DNA of 64,000 bases, from positions 868,001 through 932,000 of the forward strand of contig KE546980.1 in NCBI GenBank assembly GCA_000442125.1, in the 5' to 3' direction. Position 1 is the first letter of the stretch. Each line of letters begins with the position of its first letter. Made by a program: the position numbers and the translations under genes. Positions 39,251 to 50,149 of this stretch are shown here, one piece after another. Origin of the DNA: Opeltia flavorubescens. Lineage: Eukaryota > Ascomycota > Lecanoromycetes > Teloschistales > Teloschistaceae. The notes under the pieces are model-generated. The model was not told where the DNA came from and ran no database searches. It worked only from the letters and a program-made list of their open reading frames with translations.

Positions 39251-40414
39251 ATGATCCTTGAAGAATGGCGGACGCTGCGCTTCTTTGCTGCATCTCTCGT
39301 CGTACTGTTTATTTGTTTTCATAATCCTGTTTCTGCGTCTATTGGCGACAGGCTACCTGATTTCCGTAACTGTGTCTCAGTAATTTAACAAGATTTCCTC
39401 CAATATGGATTCTAGCTAACCAACACTAGATATGCATGGACGAAAATTGCCTACGCGGCGATGGTATTCTTCGTCAGTGACAATATCCTACTTCAAGTGA
39501 AAACTTTTCACATGTCTCACACTGTATAGCCGCTCATCTCCGCTTACTTCTATGGACTTGTCCGTCGGAATGCGATCACGTTTGCCAACAAATAATTACT
39601 GAGCAGCGACTTGCAAGAGATCCCCCTATGCTGAATCCTGTCGTCCAATTCCATGGAAAATGGCCTTTCTACCGCATCCTTGGAGTTCAAGAGCCATGTT
39701 CAGTCATTTTCTCCTTCATGAACTTGATTGCGCACCGAAGAGGATTGTCTCGCATTCGTGATAGCATCCCGGCAAGCTATCCCCTCAAAATCTATTACAT
39801 GACATTTGGCTACGTGGCAATAGTCAGCTGGGTATTCAGCATGATCTTTCATACCAGGGACTTTGACTTGACCGAGAAACTTGACTATTTCGCCGCTGGC
39901 GCTAGTGTGCTTTATGGGCTTTATTACACACCGATACGGATCTTCCGACTTTATCAATGCAAGCCCCCTTTGCAGGGGACCCTGCTCCGGTCCTGGGCAA
40001 TCGTCTGCTCATCTTTATACATCACACATGTCTCATATCTGACCTTTTGGAAATGGGACTACACATACAATATGGCGGCTAACGTCGCAGCTGGTGTGGT
40101 TCAGAATATTCTCTGGAGCACTTTCAGCATTAAACAGTATCGACGACTGCAGAAGCCTTGGGCCGCCTGGCCTGGGATGATAGTTGCTTGGATAATACTA
40201 GCTATGAGCTTGGAGCTGCTTGACTTCCCTCCCTTCAAAGGTCTGCTTGATGCCCACAGCCTCTGGCATTTGGGGACTGTAGGGCCAACGATATGGTGGT
40301 ATAAGTAAGTATTCTATGAATACGTTTTACAGAGCCACAGCTAAGAACCGTAAACACAGCTTTTTGGTCAAAGATGCGCAGCAGGATATTGCAGGCGAAA
40401 GACTCAAGGCATAA
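39251..40414 (+). CDS. PER1: PER1/PGAP3-type GPI-anchor lipid remodelling protein
   Basis: Four exons: 39251-39379, 39430-39463, 39530-40304 and 40360-40414, giving 330 residues. PER1 is an ER (Golgi in animals) membrane hydrolase of the alkaline ceramidase/PAQR/Per1 superfamily that removes the unsaturated sn-2 acyl chain from GPI anchors. Residues 1-30 form a signal peptide. The lumenal segment keeps the family's cysteine pattern (RNCVSICMDENC and LLLWTCPSECDHVCQ), followed by the signature RDPPMLNPVVQFHGKWPFYR. Several membrane segments follow, and the C-terminal helix includes HSLWHLGTVGPTIWWY. The 55-codon-scale last exon supplies the tail NFLVKDAQQDIAGERLKA. Introns are 50, 66 and 55 nt. 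Start chosen because it gives the signal peptide. Confidence 0.93.
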
Positions 40415-40856
40415 CGTCTTAGGAAAGTATTGAAAGGTATTCCAGCACAAATTTATACGGCCCGGTCTGTGAGCGGTTTTCCCACCCTGCGTTGTGCTGC
40501 CTGCGCTATACCTAAAAGCATGAGGCATTTCACCCGATGGGAGAGCTTTCAAGATCCTCTGTTACTACATTCCTGTCAACGTGGGTGGTATTTCTGTCCA
40601 ATATTCAATAATATAATGCTTCGTGAACCTCGAACCGATATTACGATACCCGCCAGTCTACCTTCCTGACTAGTCTACGCACCAAGGTGTATGCGGGCTC
40701 GAGGCGGGTTACCTTAGTTCAGCCTTACTGCATGCATTGTTAATCATAACGTGGGGTAAATATTTAGGGTGAAGGCCCAAGCGCAGTGTTTCCATCCTTT
40801 CCACATGGCAAGATAGAAAAGACGAATTCTTCGTATGTGTTTTATGCGTTGCAAAA
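40415..40856. other. Intergenic region, presumed AGM1 promoter
   Basis: Separates PER1 from the mutase gene, both on the plus strand. A purine-rich AAAAATGG context surrounds the downstream start. No RNA gene, repeat or convincing small ORF was seen. Confidence 0.5.
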
Positions 40857-42774
40857 ATGGCAGATAAGGATTTAATCAGTGTGGCATCTGCAAAATTCCC
40901 TAAGCCGGCAGACAAACGGTTCCAGTACGGGACCGCAGGGGTGAGCTCTCCCTTTAAGACTATCAAAGATCGAATCATTGAAATATAGGATTGGTAGTTT
41001 CGGCTGAAGGCGTATGTGTTAATCTGTTATGTTTACTCAGTGTTGAGCTGATTATCCGTTGCGGCTACAGGACATTACTAGATTCAGTCGTTTTCCGTGT
41101 AGGGCTGCTGGCCGCTCTGAGGTCCAGGAAATTGAATGGGCAAACCATTGGAATCATGATAACCGCCAGTCATAATCCACCGAGTGACAATGGGGTCAAG
41201 CTTGTGGATCCCATGGTATGGAGCTAATCACCTTGAATCTCCAGCCTGCAATTCCCGCTGATTTCGGATCTTCAGGGAGAAATGCTTGAGGTACGAAAAA
41301 TTATGACTACGCAGGCTCGGTGATCTGGACTATTCATACCCTGATACAGGAATCCTGGGAAGCTTACGCAACAACGTTTGCAAACGCGTCATCTGATGAG
41401 GAACTTGCTGATGCTTACTTCAACCTCATCGAAGAATGTCAGGTTAAGACGGAAGCAAAGGCCAGCGTCGTTTTCGCAAGAGATACCCGTCCGTCAGGTA
41501 CCCACCTTGTTTCCGTGCTAATCGAAGCCTTGAAGGCTGCCAATACTGAGTACGTCGACTATAAGTTGCTCACAACTCCTCAACTGCACTACATCACGCG
41601 GTGTCTCAACACGCGGGGGAGTTCCTTCGAATATGGAGATGCCACCGAGGACGGCTATTACACAAAAATGGCTGCGTCACTCAAAGCGGCTATGCATGGT
41701 CGTAAATTCACTGGCTCTGTCACTGTAGATTGCGCAAACGGTGTTGGTGGTCCTAAGCTTCGAGAGCTCATCAAATACCTGCCTTCAACCTCAGATGGTG
41801 GTTTGGATATTAAGGTCACCCATGATAATGTGATTAACTCCGAGGACTTGAATCACCAGGTATGTGCGCCCTACGAAAACTTTTGGTACAAGAGATGCTG
41901 AAGCGAACACGTTTAGTGCGGAGCAGACTTTGTGAAAACAAATCAGCGCGCACCTCCTTCCTCACATATAAGCCCGTTAATGAGGTGCGCTTCTCTTGAT
42001 GGGGACGCTGATCGCATCGTCTATTACTTCTGTGATACCGATGGGACATTCCGACTGCTGGATGGGGACCGTATAGCAACACTCGCCGCTTCATTCATTG
42101 GCGATCTTGCTCGTGGCGCCGGACTCGGCGAAAAGCTTAAAGTTGGCGTAGTTCAAACAGCGTACGCCAATGGTGCAAGCACTGCGTACGTGACACAAGA
42201 TCTTCGTTTACCAGTAGTTTGTACAGCTACTGGAGTGAAGCACCTCCACCATGCAGCAACTAAATTTGATGTGGGCGTATACTTTGAAGCAAATGGGCAC
42301 GGCACTGTCGTATTTTCCGATCTGGCTCTGAAGAGACTCGGCAAGTATGAGCCAAAATCACCAGCTCAAGCATCAGCCCTTGAGACGCTGCGGGCCCTGA
42401 CTGCACTGGTTAATCAAACCGTCGGCGATGCTCTATCTGACCTTCTGCTGGTCGAGGTCATTCTTGCACACAAAGGCTGGGGTCCAAAGGAATGGGACTC
42501 GACATATACTGATCTCCCTAACCGACTTGTGAGGGTTGAGGTTGCAGATCGGTCCATATTTAAGGCCGTTGACGCCGAACGTAAGCTGGAACACCCTCCT
42601 GGGGTCCAAGCGCAGATAGACGCAGCAGTAGGCAAATTCAAGAACGGCCGAAGTTTTGCAAGAGCTAGTGGTACTGAGGATGCAGTACGAGTCTATGCTG
42701 AAGCTGCAACGCGGAGCGAGACCGAAGATTTGGCCCAAAAAGTCGCTACCATCGTGAGACAAGCTGGCGGATAA
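40857..42774 (+). CDS. AGM1: Phosphoacetylglucosamine mutase
   Basis: Six exons: 40857-40940, 40998-41011, 41071-41215, 41276-41290, 41350-41859 and 41917-42774, giving 541 residues, the usual length. It converts GlcNAc-6-phosphate to GlcNAc-1-phosphate on the way to UDP-GlcNAc, needed for chitin, N-glycans and GPI anchors. Visible: catalytic phosphoserine loop TASHNPP with Ser at residue 66, metal loop DGDADR at 284-289, sugar-binding EANGHGT, and the phosphate-binding [15 protein letters not shown] from about 505. Exon 2 is 14 nt (FRLK plus part of a codon) and exon 4 is 15 nt (GEMLE); both are required to complete the conserved YGTAGFRLKATLLD and DPMGEMLEESWEAY stretches. Introns are 57-60 nt. 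Confidence 0.95.
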
Positions 42775-43049
42775 TTTCCTGCCAATAACATGACTTCCTA
42801 TTACAATGATTCATGCTGGTTGGCGCATTGGTGATGAATTGGATAATGCTGAATTTTGAGTTTCGTAGTAGAGATGTCTGCGGTCGAGATAGAAAGTCAT
42901 ATTCATATGGACATCCCACATAGAAATGATCGGTTGCCTGTTCTCATCGAAAGCAATTGTCAGCAAACAGTCGGATATAGCTTTTGTTGGTCCAAAACGT
43001 CACCCGCTGTCGAAAGTTGTAGAACAATACGACAGCGAAGTGTGTCCGC

Positions 43050-44570
43050 TCAATCTTCTTCTCGATCCATTGCATCGTGATTTCCCTTCCCTCTCTTCGC
43101 TCCTTTAGGTCGCCTCCCTGTGAGAGTAGCTCCAGGCGTTCCTCGCCTTTCGTGTAAGTCTTTCATCTTCCGTATTGCCTCCCGCTGCGCCTCATTCACA
43201 GTTTGCCCAAAGACCATCACTTCATCCTTTTCGGTCCGATACTCTTCTAACTTCTTGCCCAATGCAATCTCTATCCGCTGCCAGATCTCCACGTCGTATT
43301 GTGTAACGAAGCTCAAGGCTTTCCCAGATTTGCCTGCCCGGGCTGTACGCCCGACACGGTGGATATAGGTTTTGCTGTCAGGAGGCAAATCGAAATTAAG
43401 GACAACATCGACAAGTGGAATATCTAAACCTCTGGCTGCGACATCCGTTGCGATAAGTATTTTGACACTTTCACCTGCTCGAAACTTTCCAAGAGCGCCT
43501 AACCGAGCAGATTGGGAAAGTTGTCCATGCAACGGTATTGCTTTCATATCCAGGGATCTTGCTAGCAAAGCAAGGCGTTGGGCTTCGTTGACGGTCCTGG
43601 TAAATACTATGACACTTTGTCCAGCAAACTTGTTTAGCAGATACACCAGGTAGAGATCCTTATCTCTGTGTGGGAGGAAAAGATAATTCTGGATTAGAGT
43701 AGCAACGGTTTGGTACTTGTTCGTCGATAATGATATGCGGAGCGGATTTGATAGTGAAGCCCGCTGGAGTGATTCTACCTTTGAGGTCATCGTAGCCGAG
43801 AACAGGTAAGTTCGCCGCTCCCGAGGTAAAACTACACACTCCTTTGGCAAAAATCATAACGTGGTTTTGGTCAGTTGGACGTACCTTTTAGGATTTTGTC
43901 AATGATATCACCAAAGTCTAGATCAAGCAGACGGTCCGCCTCATCCAGAACGAGATACTTGAGGTTGCGAAGTGAGAAGCCTTTGGTATTCTCGAGATGA
44001 TCGAGTAATCTCCCGGGTGTAGCAACAATAACATGGGGTTTCTTGCCGAGAGCTATTGCCTGGGAGACCATATCCATCCCCCCCACAATGACACAGCTCC
44101 GAATGTTTATCTGCGATCCCATTGCTTCGAATGCCTGAGATATCTGATACGCAAGCTCTCGTGTTGGTGCCATTACAAGGCTGAATAAACTATTGGGCTT
44201 CTCCATTAGAGCTACGCCAAGTCAGCCCATGCGTGCAAATTATTCCTCTAGATGTACCTTGGAGAATTGGTAGGGCATAAGCTGCGGTTTTCCCAGAGCC
44301 AGTCTCGGCAAGGCCAATGAGATCTCGCCCTGACAAGGCAAGAGGTATAGCTTCCTGCTGGATAGGTGTTGGGGCTTTGTATCCGAGAGCGGTACAAGCA
44401 TCGCACAAAGGACTAATGATGCCCAAATCATGAAAGGTATCACGACCTTTTCTCGGAGAGCTTGGACCTTCGTGCGTCTCGAGCAAGGCACTCCCCTTAT
44501 TTCGTTTGGGCAAAGGTAGTCCCTGCACAGGGTCTGTATCGCTCCACTGCCTTTTAGAGATGCTAGGCAT
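43050..44570 (-). CDS. RRP3: ATP-dependent rRNA helicase RRP3 (DDX47 family)
   Basis: Three exons on the minus strand: 44258-44570, 43885-44211 and 43050-43831, giving 473 residues. It is a nucleolar DEAD-box helicase for 18S rRNA maturation. All helicase motifs are visible in order: Q motif [10 protein letters not shown], motif I AETGSGKT, Ia PTRELA, TPGRL, motif II DEAD, motif [28 protein letters not shown] and [12 protein letters not shown]. The C-terminal tail is basic ([13 protein letters not shown]). Introns of 46 and 53 nt were placed so that the frame runs LPILQALMEK and [12 protein letters not shown]. It shares a 189-bp upstream region with the divergent SSF1 gene. Confidence 0.95.
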
Positions 44571-44759
44571 ATCAGCTAAGAAATTCGATTCCTCAATGAT
44601 TTACCTGGAATATAAAATGGCTGTCGAGAGGTCATGTGTCAAAGAAATTCTGGAGAGTCGTGGATTTTAGAGACGATCGACCGATAAGATAAGCCTCGAA
44701 GCCACAGCTCTTTTTGGTCTGCCATTGATGCCATTCTAGTATTTCACGACGACATCCGA
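44571..44759. promoter_or_regulatory. Shared divergent promoter of RRP3 and SSF1
   Basis: Only 189 bp lie between the two divergent start codons, so both 5' UTRs and promoters must fit here. Both products act in ribosome assembly, which suggests joint control. I looked for the yeast-type ribosome-biogenesis boxes (PAC, GCGATGAG; RRPE, AAAAATTTT) and did not see exact matches. Confidence 0.6.
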
Positions 44760-46146
44760 ATGGCTCGCAGGCAGCACAAAAAGAGAACCCATGTGGGTGC
44801 TCACAATGGGTCTTCAAACACTATTCCCACAATTTCATCCGCCAAAAGGACTCCCAAATCTATGGTCATTAGGACCGGCGCAAATGAGGTAGGGTCTAGC
44901 GTAAGTCAGTTGGTAAAAGACGTACGAAGAACGATGGAACCTGGAACTGCCAGCAGATTAAAGGTGGTTTTCTACCGCTCAAAGTGCCAGCCTCAAAGCA
45001 AAAGCTTACCCTGAGCAGGAACGCAAGACAAACAAATTACGGGACTACACGACTATGGCAGGACCTTTGGGTGTCTCGCACCTCCTGCTATTCTCCAAAT
45101 CCGCAACGGGAAATACGAATTTACGTTTAGCGCTTGTTCCCAGAGGACCCACTCTTCATTTTCGTGTAGAAAAATATTCTCTCTGCAAAGACGTACAAAA
45201 ATCTTTGAGACACCCAAAGGCCGGCGGAAAAGAATACTTAAACCCACCTCTGCTCGTCATGAACAATTTCCTCTCTCCGGACATAGACGATGCAAGTAGA
45301 GGAGTTGTTCCCAAGCACCTTGAAACCCTCGTCACCACCGTTTTCCAGTCTCTTTTTCCTCCAATATCACCACAGACGACGCCACTATCATCGATCCGTC
45401 GAGTGCTCTTGCTAAACCGTGAGACTCCAAAATCATCCTCAACAACCACTGATGAGCAGGAACAACAATACATTATCAATATGAGACATTACTCCATCGT
45501 GACAAACCCTACCGGTATATCTAAGGGTGTACGCCGGATCAGTGTAGCGAAACGGATACCTAGGGAAAGGCGGGCTAAGATTCTCATGCCAAATCTTGGA
45601 AGGTTAGAAGATGTAGCCGATTACATCGTCGATCCTTCAGCAGCCGGCGCTGGATTTACCTCAGGGAGTGAAAGCGAGATGGAGACCGATGCTGAAGTTG
45701 AAGTTTTGGAGATTGATCGGGAAAGAACTTCCAGTGTAAAACAAGGGGTTGTGGTGCATCATGGCAAGTTTGACGATCACCGTAATGGGGTGAGAACACA
45801 CAAACGAGCCGTCAAACTTGTCGAATTGGGTCCGAGAATGAGATTGCGGATGACCAAAGTCGAGGAGGGAGTGTGTAGAGGCAAGGTCATGTGGCACGAG
45901 TATTTGAGCAAGAGTGAGTCCGAGGCTAGAGAGCTAGAGGAAGTCTGGGAGATCAGAAAACGTGAAAAGGCGGAGCGGAAGCGAGTGCAGAAAGAGAATG
46001 TGGAGAGGAAACGAGGGTCTATGACTTCTGAGAGTAAGGATGCTCATGGCATTTACAAGGACTTTGCTCAAGATCTTGCCGGCTATGACAGCGAAAACTG
46101 GGATAGTGAGGTATCTGACATCGAGGGCACATATAATCATCGGTAA
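44760..46146 (+). CDS. SSF1: Brix-domain ribosome biogenesis protein SSF1 (Peter Pan family)
   Basis: Two exons, 44760-44963 and 45019-46146, giving 443 residues. The protein belongs to the Imp4/Brix superfamily and takes part in 60S subunit assembly and 27S pre-rRNA processing in the nucleolus. The Brix domain begins after the basic N-terminus: MEPGTASRLKERKTNKLRDY, then LALVPRGPTLHFRV with the sigma70-like RGP motif, YSLCKDVQKSL and PPLLVMNNF. The second half includes RHYSIVTNPTGISKGVRRI and a charged, coiled-coil-like C-terminus rich in Glu, Arg and Lys. The 55-nt intron follows the codon for Lys 68. It is divergent from RRP3. Confidence 0.93.
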
Positions 46147-46593
46147 CAGGTGTTTTTTTGGGATGCCGACGCATAACTGCAGCAATCACCCAAGGAAATA
46201 AAGCATAATCACATGTAGCGATCGGATTCCGACCAGCAATGATTTTCAAGAGGTTCAATTTCAGGCATTACTGACACGAAGAGAACATACATAAGGAGAC
46301 ACCATTTCCATGGTGAGGTGGATAGCTCTGCTTTTCGCTTCTGCTTCTATGTCAAAATTATTCAGAATACTAGGGCAATTCAGTTGAGGTCTTGAGAGAG
46401 AGTCGCTCCTTCCTCTTACGGATGGAGAGGCAAGCATAACTAGACGTCTTGAGTCCAACATTGCTCTCATCTTAGCGAAGCCAAGGTCGTGCTCTGAGCA
46501 TTCGATTAGCCCAAATATCCCTACTGCGTTTAGCTCCTTTTCAGCTTCTCTTAAATATTTCAGCTCCTCATCTTTCTTGATCGTCCAAAAAAT
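46147..46593. other. Intergenic region with a minus-strand open frame
   Basis: This is the presumed promoter of the 990-residue gene. A minus-strand frame at 46,261-46,671 (136 codons) has protein-like composition, with a charged helical stretch around KKDEELKYLREAEKELNAVG, and overlaps the start of the plus-strand gene by about 80 bp. I recognise no family and cannot tell a real antisense gene from chance. Confidence 0.3.
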
Positions 46594-49566
46594 ATGCTGT
46601 CGCGTGGGAACAGCGAAGCTTCTGCACGACTTCGACGAGCAAAGTCCTCGGCATCGATCAAGCCTCGACATTCACTGTCATTCGAGCCATGTGCGTCAGG
46701 TCCTTCTGTCGCGAGAGACCAAGCTCTCGCTGCAGCTTCTCACGCCTTTGAGCACGCTGTTGGGCAACAATTGATCTATAAAACGACTCGTGAAAGGGAA
46801 TCGCAGTCCAGTATTCCTAAAGCTGACCCTCCTTTTAATCATTCTCGAAGCATCCGGTTTGCGGGTTCGACAGCTGTATTCCCTCAAGGAACACAAATCA
46901 CTACCAGAGCAGCTCCCACAAGTCATCTCAACTCTGGAGCCCTTCGCGAAAGCTCCCAGATCGGTTTGAGACGCCAGAGTTCGTCGATACAGGCCGACGC
47001 TGGGTTTTTGACAGCCTTGCCGGTACACGGCGAATATGTCGAGACCCGAGTTGCCTCACAGCCTTCATCGTATAGGAAGCTTCGCAAGTCCAAATCAATG
47101 TTCAATTCTCGAGATTTGTCCAAGACGTTTTCGTCAACTGGTATGCACTCCGCTGCATTTCGGTCGAGGGGCGACTTTCGGTCTGCTGGCGGGGGGCCCG
47201 GCCAGGCCCTCAACCATACTGGTACGCGTCTTGGACGCCCTTTCACCTTTCTTCGTTCGCAGGCCGAACAGATATCGAGCCAAGATGTGATCAGTAAAGC
47301 TGGACAGGACGAAGCGGTTGTACTAGCTCGAGACCAGTTCCGTCGTGGCAAAGATCTATCAAGCGTTGACGAGGTGCAATGGTCAAGGGACGCAGCGATA
47401 CGCCGTCGATCGCAAAAGACATTTAGAAAGACTGTTCGCACTAGTAGTACGAACTATTATAGCAATGCCGTGGAGTCTTCGGCATCTCCGTCGAATGATT
47501 GGTCGGAGCGTAAAAGCGTTGGAAGTAAAGCTAGAGCTTTATCTTCGTCGTTCAAGAATCGACTCAAGCGCGTATTTAACCTGTCTTCAGCAGAAGAAGG
47601 GACACTCCCGGTCCAACATCTTCAGGCCACTCGCCAATATTTCGGAGGTACTACTAAACCAATCGATGCATTGGGGACAGAAAGCAAAAGAGCGCCAACG
47701 CCAAATCTGACTACGCCAGATCGTGGCACTTCACGACAAGAAGAAAAAGACTATATACCTCCACGGCAAATGTCCCTGGTGAGAAGTACGCATAACATGG
47801 ACAACGACATCGAGATCGATGATGAGAGATCCCGAGTTACAAGCTGGACAAATTCGACGGCAGCAAATACGATGATCTCACGCGATAATTCAGAATCAAA
47901 ACGGCTCTCAATAATACAAGAGACTTCTAGTGTACCCCCAAGTCTTGGGCCGCTTCGGCATACTGGAACACTACAGGCTGGCATTTTGCCTTTCTACGGC
48001 CAGCGTCGTAAGAACAGCCTTTACGCAAGATTGCAGCAAAGAATGATTAAGAGTCACAGCACGTCGCATCTTAATTTGTCACTTTTGAATGGTCCGGATA
48101 CTTGCGGATCCGCAAAGGTGAACTTAGAGATGTCGAGCTCCGGCGATTCTAGAGCACAAGTAATCCATAACCACTGTCTCGGTGATCATGATATGTTACG
48201 TACCTCGATAGGCAGCAGATTAACCCAGTCCCCATCCATTGAACTTGAGGGACAATACTCAGTCCAGGAAATCCCTGGAGCCACGCAAGTGCAGGTGAAG
48301 ACAGAGCAAGCAAGGGTGGCAATCTCCAAAGGACCTCTTCGTGAATCGAAGTCGATGTTCTTCCCTCAATCAACTTACATCGAGCGAAGTAGAACAAGCC
48401 CGTTCCGACAAGCCATGCAATCTAGCGGCCGCTCAGAGCAAAAGATGCCCGAGAATGTTACATACAAATCCTTCGAAATCTGTAATCGAACTACGCCCAT
48501 ATTTGATGCACATGAAAACAGAGACGGTAGCATATCCCGGTCTGAAAGCATTTACTCGAGGAATTCCAGTGGTGACACCCCTCTACGTTACAACGATCCC
48601 GAGTCCCCAAGAATAGAGCAGGGTGCCCTCGATCAGATTAATTCAGTCTCCCCCGACGCTACTCTGGAGTTTACCAAGGATTCCGTCGGATCTCCAACGG
48701 AAAGCGTCCGAGTTGCGGATATCGTAGATCTGCAGACCCAGATCTCAAAGCAATGCGTTCTATCAAATCCTAAAGGAATACCATGCAGCCAGATCGGCAG
48801 CACAACTTCGAAGAGGACGATTGGCCATAAAAGAGAGCACGCTCAGATAGATGGCGAGGACACCAATATAGGTAGACTGCAGGCCCCAAAAAGTCTGCTA
48901 AAGGAATCTTTAAATACTCCAATCGGTATTGACAGTCGTTCCTCGCTTATGCTCACACCACCCCAGCCTATGATAGACAGGTTCCCCCTCATGAGTATCA
49001 ATACGCAAAGAAATTCCCAGTACAGATCTCCCGCCAATATGAGTAAAATCACGCAAGACGCGGCCGTGGCCAGGGTCCGGCAGCCATCCTTACGAAACGA
49101 CAAGGGAGGGGAAAATGTGCGCCCTAAACGCTCAACGGCAAGTCTTTCGTCCCGCAGTAGCAATGTAAAGGCGTATGACAACACGCGTAGTGAGAGCAAG
49201 AATGGAGGAAGTGGACTGCGTGACGATCCTCAAAACGGTAATTTGTGGCCTGTTTCGACCCCTGTGTCACACAGTCGTTCCAGTCCTGAAAGGATAGCCC
49301 GGCTGCGTCGCATGTATAGCAGCAACACTCTCGGGTCACCAAGCCTTGCAAGGCATATCGAGCCTCCGACCAGATCGCAAAAGCTCACGTGCAACAAGAA
49401 TGATGAAGATAAACCGGCTGGGAGTATGGTTACTCCCGATATTGAAGGTTACACTCCTTGCGACTGCATTGATATCTTTCCAGATAGCCAGAAGATGGTG
49501 AATACTTTCCTTAGTAATCGGAGACGGTCACGGGGTGATAACGTGCTCGATACTGTCTTCATCTAA
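46594..49566 (+). CDS. Hypothetical Ser/Arg-rich disordered protein, 990 residues
   Basis: One uninterrupted exon of 990 codons with no recognisable catalytic domain. The N-terminus (SARLRRAKSSASIK, then VARDQALAAASHAFEHA) resembles a start shared by uncharacterised filamentous-ascomycete proteins, where a short helix follows an RRAKS-type motif. The rest is rich in Ser, Arg, Thr, Pro and Asn, with many possible phosphorylation sites (for example RKLRKSKSMF, LRESKSMFF) and a conserved-looking C-terminus PCDCIDIFPDSQKMVN. Such composition suggests a scaffold or signalling protein regulated by phosphorylation, but that is inference. The start is the first ATG of the frame, just downstream of the presumed promoter. 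Confidence 0.75.
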   Translation: MLSRGNSEASARLRRAKSSASIKPRHSLSFEPCASGPSVARDQALAAASHAFEHAVGQQLIYKTTRERESQSSIPKADPPFNHSRSIRFAGSTAVFPQGTQITTRAAPTSHLNSGALRESSQIGLRRQSSSIQADAGFLTALPVHGEYVETRVASQPSSYRKLRKSKSMFNSRDLSKTFSSTGMHSAAFRSRGDFRSAGGGPGQALNHTGTRLGRPFTFLRSQAEQISSQDVISKAGQDEAVVLARDQFRRGKDLSSVDEVQWSRDAAIRRRSQKTFRKTVRTSSTNYYSNAVESSASPSNDWSERKSVGSKARALSSSFKNRLKRVFNLSSAEEGTLPVQHLQATRQYFGGTTKPIDALGTESKRAPTPNLTTPDRGTSRQEEKDYIPPRQMSLVRSTHNMDNDIEIDDERSRVTSWTNSTAANTMISRDNSESKRLSIIQETSSVPPSLGPLRHTGTLQAGILPFYGQRRKNSLYARLQQRMIKSHSTSHLNLSLLNGPDTCGSAKVNLEMSSSGDSRAQVIHNHCLGDHDMLRTSIGSRLTQSPSIELEGQYSVQEIPGATQVQVKTEQARVAISKGPLRESKSMFFPQSTYIERSRTSPFRQAMQSSGRSEQKMPENVTYKSFEICNRTTPIFDAHENRDGSISRSESIYSRNSSGDTPLRYNDPESPRIEQGALDQINSVSPDATLEFTKDSVGSPTESVRVADIVDLQTQISKQCVLSNPKGIPCSQIGSTTSKRTIGHKREHAQIDGEDTNIGRLQAPKSLLKESLNTPIGIDSRSSLMLTPPQPMIDRFPLMSINTQRNSQYRSPANMSKITQDAAVARVRQPSLRNDKGGENVRPKRSTASLSSRSSNVKAYDNTRSESKNGGSGLRDDPQNGNLWPVSTPVSHSRSSPERIARLRRMYSSNTLGSPSLARHIEPPTRSQKLTCNKNDEDKPAGSMVTPDIEGYTPCDCIDIFPDSQKMVNTFLSNRRRSRGDNVLDTVFI

Positions 49567-50149
49567 TTTCTACCGAACCAAGTATTCTTGGGTGTCCTCT
49601 TCCTCAGCAGTCGGAGCGTTCGCGATGAAACATTCCACGGCTATATCAGAATTACATGGCGCTTAGTCTATTAATTTGTAATGCATGGTCAATAACGCAT
49701 CCGTACATAAGAATCAGAAATCAATATGATAGTTGTTCCATTGATGCGCTGTACAGGTGTGAATCTTACGTTCAGTTAATGTACGCCTCTACCCGCCAAG
49801 TCTCCCGTATCTTATCGATTCTTCTTCGACATTTGCCTTACAACAATAGACAGGACAAATTTGAGCATGGCGTATCTCAAACAGATAGACATGCTCCCTT
49901 CCCCCCCAATCATCCCTCTTGCTACCCCTAGCAACTTCTTCCTAGAGTAGAAAGGTAAGCTCAAGGCAGGTCAAGGAAGCAGTTGACCAAGTTTATAAAA
50001 GGAGGCGTGGAAGGCGTAGGAAATCGTAGGGCTGACGGGAGCTTGAGGAATCTTACGTTAGCGCCTCCACTCTTTCACGATGGGCTACGAAGTATCAGCC
50101 AGGTACGACGATGTCGGCCTAGCACTCACAGCTTCCATCAACTACAGAG
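49567..50149. other. Intergenic region, EMC1 promoter side
   Basis: Holds the 3' flank of the 990-residue gene and the 5' flank of EMC1. A pyrimidine-rich stretch lies near 49,890-49,930. The short frames seen on the plus strand are not convincing. Confidence 0.5.
49994..50001 (+). promoter_or_regulatory. Candidate TATA box upstream of EMC1
   Basis: TATAAAAG lies about 150 bp upstream of the EMC1 start codon in a region of normal composition. Position and sequence fit a core promoter element, but no transcription start is known. Confidence 0.35.

Noticed and set aside
42433-42762. 109-codon minus-strand ORF
   Set aside because: Shadow of the mutase gene's last exon, which has clear motifs on the plus strand.
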